Below, piece after piece: positions 5,016-6,477 of a stretch of DNA of 6,477 nt (its first letter is position 1; every line of letters starts with the position of its first letter). The stretch covers positions 1-6,477 of the forward strand of contig CAJOEB010000045.1 in the NCBI GenBank assembly GCA_905233775.1, read 5' to 3'. The notes beneath the pieces are model-generated. The model searched no databases, was not told where the DNA came from, and saw nothing but the letters and a program-made list of their open reading frames with translations. The position numbers and the translations under genes were made by a program. The stretch is from an uncultured Alphaproteobacteria bacterium (GTDB lineage: Bacteria; Pseudomonadota; Alphaproteobacteria; UBA3830).

Positions 5016-6477
5016 TAGCGCAACTCCTCTATTGGTGTAACTCCGATTATTTCAAACGCAGACTCGATCACATTCTGCACTGCCTTCAACAATGCCATTT
5101 TCGCACAAGTCTTATTATAATCATCTGCGCTGATAAAACGTAACTGAGTATTTTCCTTTCCTTGGTTCCACAGTGCGTGAAATTTCGCTGCAACTTCGGA
5201 CAGATAAAACGCCAATCTATGTGGTTCTCTGTTTTTCGCTGCCATAACTATTTGACGAGGATAGTCACACAGAGTTTTAACCATAATTATATCTTCATCT
5301 TCAAGCAAATTTATATCGGCTTCATTAATTGCTTCCTTTAAATTTATATCAGGAAAAGTTTGTTTAAACTGTCTGAAAACAGAATGAGTTCGCGCATATG
5401 CGTATTGTACATAGAAAACAGGATTTTCTCGGCTCTGGTCTACAACCTTTTTAAAATCAAAATCTAATGGAGCATCATCACGACGTGTAAGCATTATAAA
5501 TCTGATTACATCTTTGCCGACACTGTCAATAACGTCTCGCACAGTAATAAATGTTCCGCTACGCTTAGACATCTTCACTTCACGACCATTATCCATAAAT
5601 CTAACGATCTGACTTATTTTTACGTCAAGATGCTTTTGATTATCGGAGATCGCATTAACAGCCGCTTGCATACGTTTGATATATCCGCCGTGATCTGCTC
5701 CCCAAAAATCGATCATTTCATCAAATTTTCGATCAATTTTGTTTTTGTGATAAGCTATATCAGAAGCAAAATAGGTCCAAGATCCATCAGATTTTTGTAA
5801 CGGACGATCTACCTCATCTCCGAATTGCGTCGACTTAAACAACAGTTGCTCGCGAGGTTCCCAATCATCCGGTTCTTTTCCTTTCGGAATATCCAACACA
5901 CCATGATAGATTAATCCTTTTTTCTCAAGAAAATCTATCGCTCTCTCAACTGCTCCATCATTCACTAAATCTTTTTCTGAAGAAAATACATCGTGATGAA
6001 TACCCAACGCATCGAGATCGCTTTTTATCATCTCCATCATATCTGAGATAGCAAAATTTTTGAAAAAATCCAGCCAATCATGTTCACTTTTTCCGACAAA
6101 AGTATCACCATACTGATCTACGATTTTCTTAGCGGTATCAATAAGATATTCTCCCGGATAAGCCCACTCAGGAAGCTCATTTTCTGCTTTTCTTAGCAAT
6201 TCTAAATACCTATGATACAGAGATTTCGCCAAAATCTCGATTTGCTTGCCCGCGTCATTTATATAGTATTCTTTCGTTACATTATATCCGACAAAAGACA
6301 ATAAATTTGCGAGAACGTCGCCTGAAATAGCGCCACGAGCGTGTCCCGCATGCAACGGACCAGTGGGATTTGCCGAAACATACTCGATATTTACTTTAAT
6401 GCCTTTACCAAGATCACATTTTCCGTAATTTTTATCTGAAATTTCGCGTATTTGCTCTTTCAATAATGTTTGAGGAA
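5015..6477 (-). CDS. argS: Arginyl-tRNA synthetase, N-terminus outside the window
   Basis: Class I aminoacyl-tRNA synthetase that charges tRNA-Arg with arginine, using ATP, in the cytosol. The frame is open to the window edge, giving 486 visible residues. Full-length ArgS is usually about 550-600, so roughly 90 residues (most of the N-terminal tRNA D-loop-recognition domain) are missing at the right edge; the TTG at 6463 is an internal codon, not the start. Motifs: VEYVSANPTGPLHAGHARGA-like segment with the HIGH signature as HAGH (bases 6352-6341), a KMSKS-type loop KMSKR followed by SGTF (bases 5575-5561 for KMSKR), WGADHGGYIKRM before it, and a C-terminal DALR anticodon-binding domain (PVFYVQYAYARTHSVFRQ onward) ending at IGVTPIEELR. 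It carries the KMSKR form; some bacterial ArgS, including that of E. coli, lack a canonical KMSKS. No truncation or frameshift is seen in the visible part. It is the upstream gene of the SPOR-rsmE set. Confidence 0.97.
   Translation of the reverse strand, partial: PQTLLKEQIREISDKNYGKCDLGKGIKVNIEYVSANPTGPLHAGHARGAISGDVLANLLSFVGYNVTKEYYINDAGKQIEILAKSLYHRYLELLRKAENELPEWAYPGEYLIDTAKKIVDQYGDTFVGKSEHDWLDFFKNFAISDMMEMIKSDLDALGIHHDVFSSEKDLVNDGAVERAIDFLEKKGLIYHGVLDIPKGKEPDDWEPREQLLFKSTQFGDEVDRPLQKSDGSWTYFASDIAYHKNKIDRKFDEMIDFWGADHGGYIKRMQAAVNAISDNQKHLDVKISQIVRFMDNGREVKMSKRSGTFITVRDVIDSVGKDVIRFIMLTRRDDAPLDFDFKKVVDQSRENPVFYVQYAYARTHSVFRQFKQTFPDINLKEAINEADINLLEDEDIIMVKTLCDYPRQIVMAAKNREPHRLAFYLSEVAAKFHALWNQGKENTQLRFISADDYNKTCAKMALLKAVQNVIESAFEIIGVTPIEELR
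5024..5030 (-). promoter_or_regulatory. Shine-Dalgarno site of the SPOR gene, inside the end of argS
   Basis: Reading the - strand, AGAGGAG (5030-5024) lies 8 nt before the ATG at 5015-5013 and within the last codons of argS. It fixes the start of the SPOR gene and supports coupled translation across the TAATG junction. Confidence 0.75.

Noticed and set aside
6461..6463. TTG as the start of argS
   Set aside because: The frame continues to the window edge and the remaining length is about 90 residues short of a normal ArgS, so this is an internal leucine codon.

Overview
The window is an AT-rich stretch of bacterial chromosome with six protein genes. Three lie on the + strand (ankyrin-repeat protein, GNAT acetyltransferase, threonine aldolase) and three on the - strand (argS, SPOR-domain protein, rsmE). 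The two groups converge at about 3050-3175. The argS gene overlapping a SPOR-domain gene downstream is an arrangement familiar from alphaproteobacteria. The motif LPVIQADPTPIKVKP in the SPOR protein also resembles alphaproteobacterial SPOR proteins. Together with the low GC and a large ankyrin-repeat gene, this suggests a host-associated, probably intracellular alphaproteobacterium of the Rickettsiales/Holosporales kind. That placement is inference; no rRNA or other marker is present.

Layout: 1-1005 is the 3' part of an ankyrin-repeat gene that runs off the left edge. 1006-1470 is non-coding, with a short inverted-repeat element, a fragment of the same kind of repeat, and a perfect 17-nt palindrome. 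1471-1899 is a GNAT acetyltransferase with a TTG start. 1900-2023 is a second element copy whose right end contains the ribosome binding site of the next gene. 2024-3049 is a PLP-dependent threonine aldolase. 3050-3175 is the convergent gap, with a third element copy. 3176-3973 (-) is rsmE, 4026-5015 (-) the SPOR-domain protein, and 5015-6477 (-) argS, whose 5' end lies off the right edge.

The - strand genes look like one housekeeping operon: tRNA charging, a peptidoglycan/division-linked membrane protein, and 16S rRNA methylation. The + strand genes look like accessory cargo separated by spacers carrying the same degenerate repeat. The most interesting signal is this family of about 90-106 bp elements with 17-bp imperfect inverted ends (near AGATCTCTTRCGAAAGT). 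One copy sits in each of the three spacers around the + strand genes. Also notable is the 393-420 bp tandem duplication of a four-ankyrin block. I see no tRNA, rRNA, CRISPR array or transposase gene. I do not see a clearly new multi-gene system here; the repeat family is the best candidate for something undescribed.
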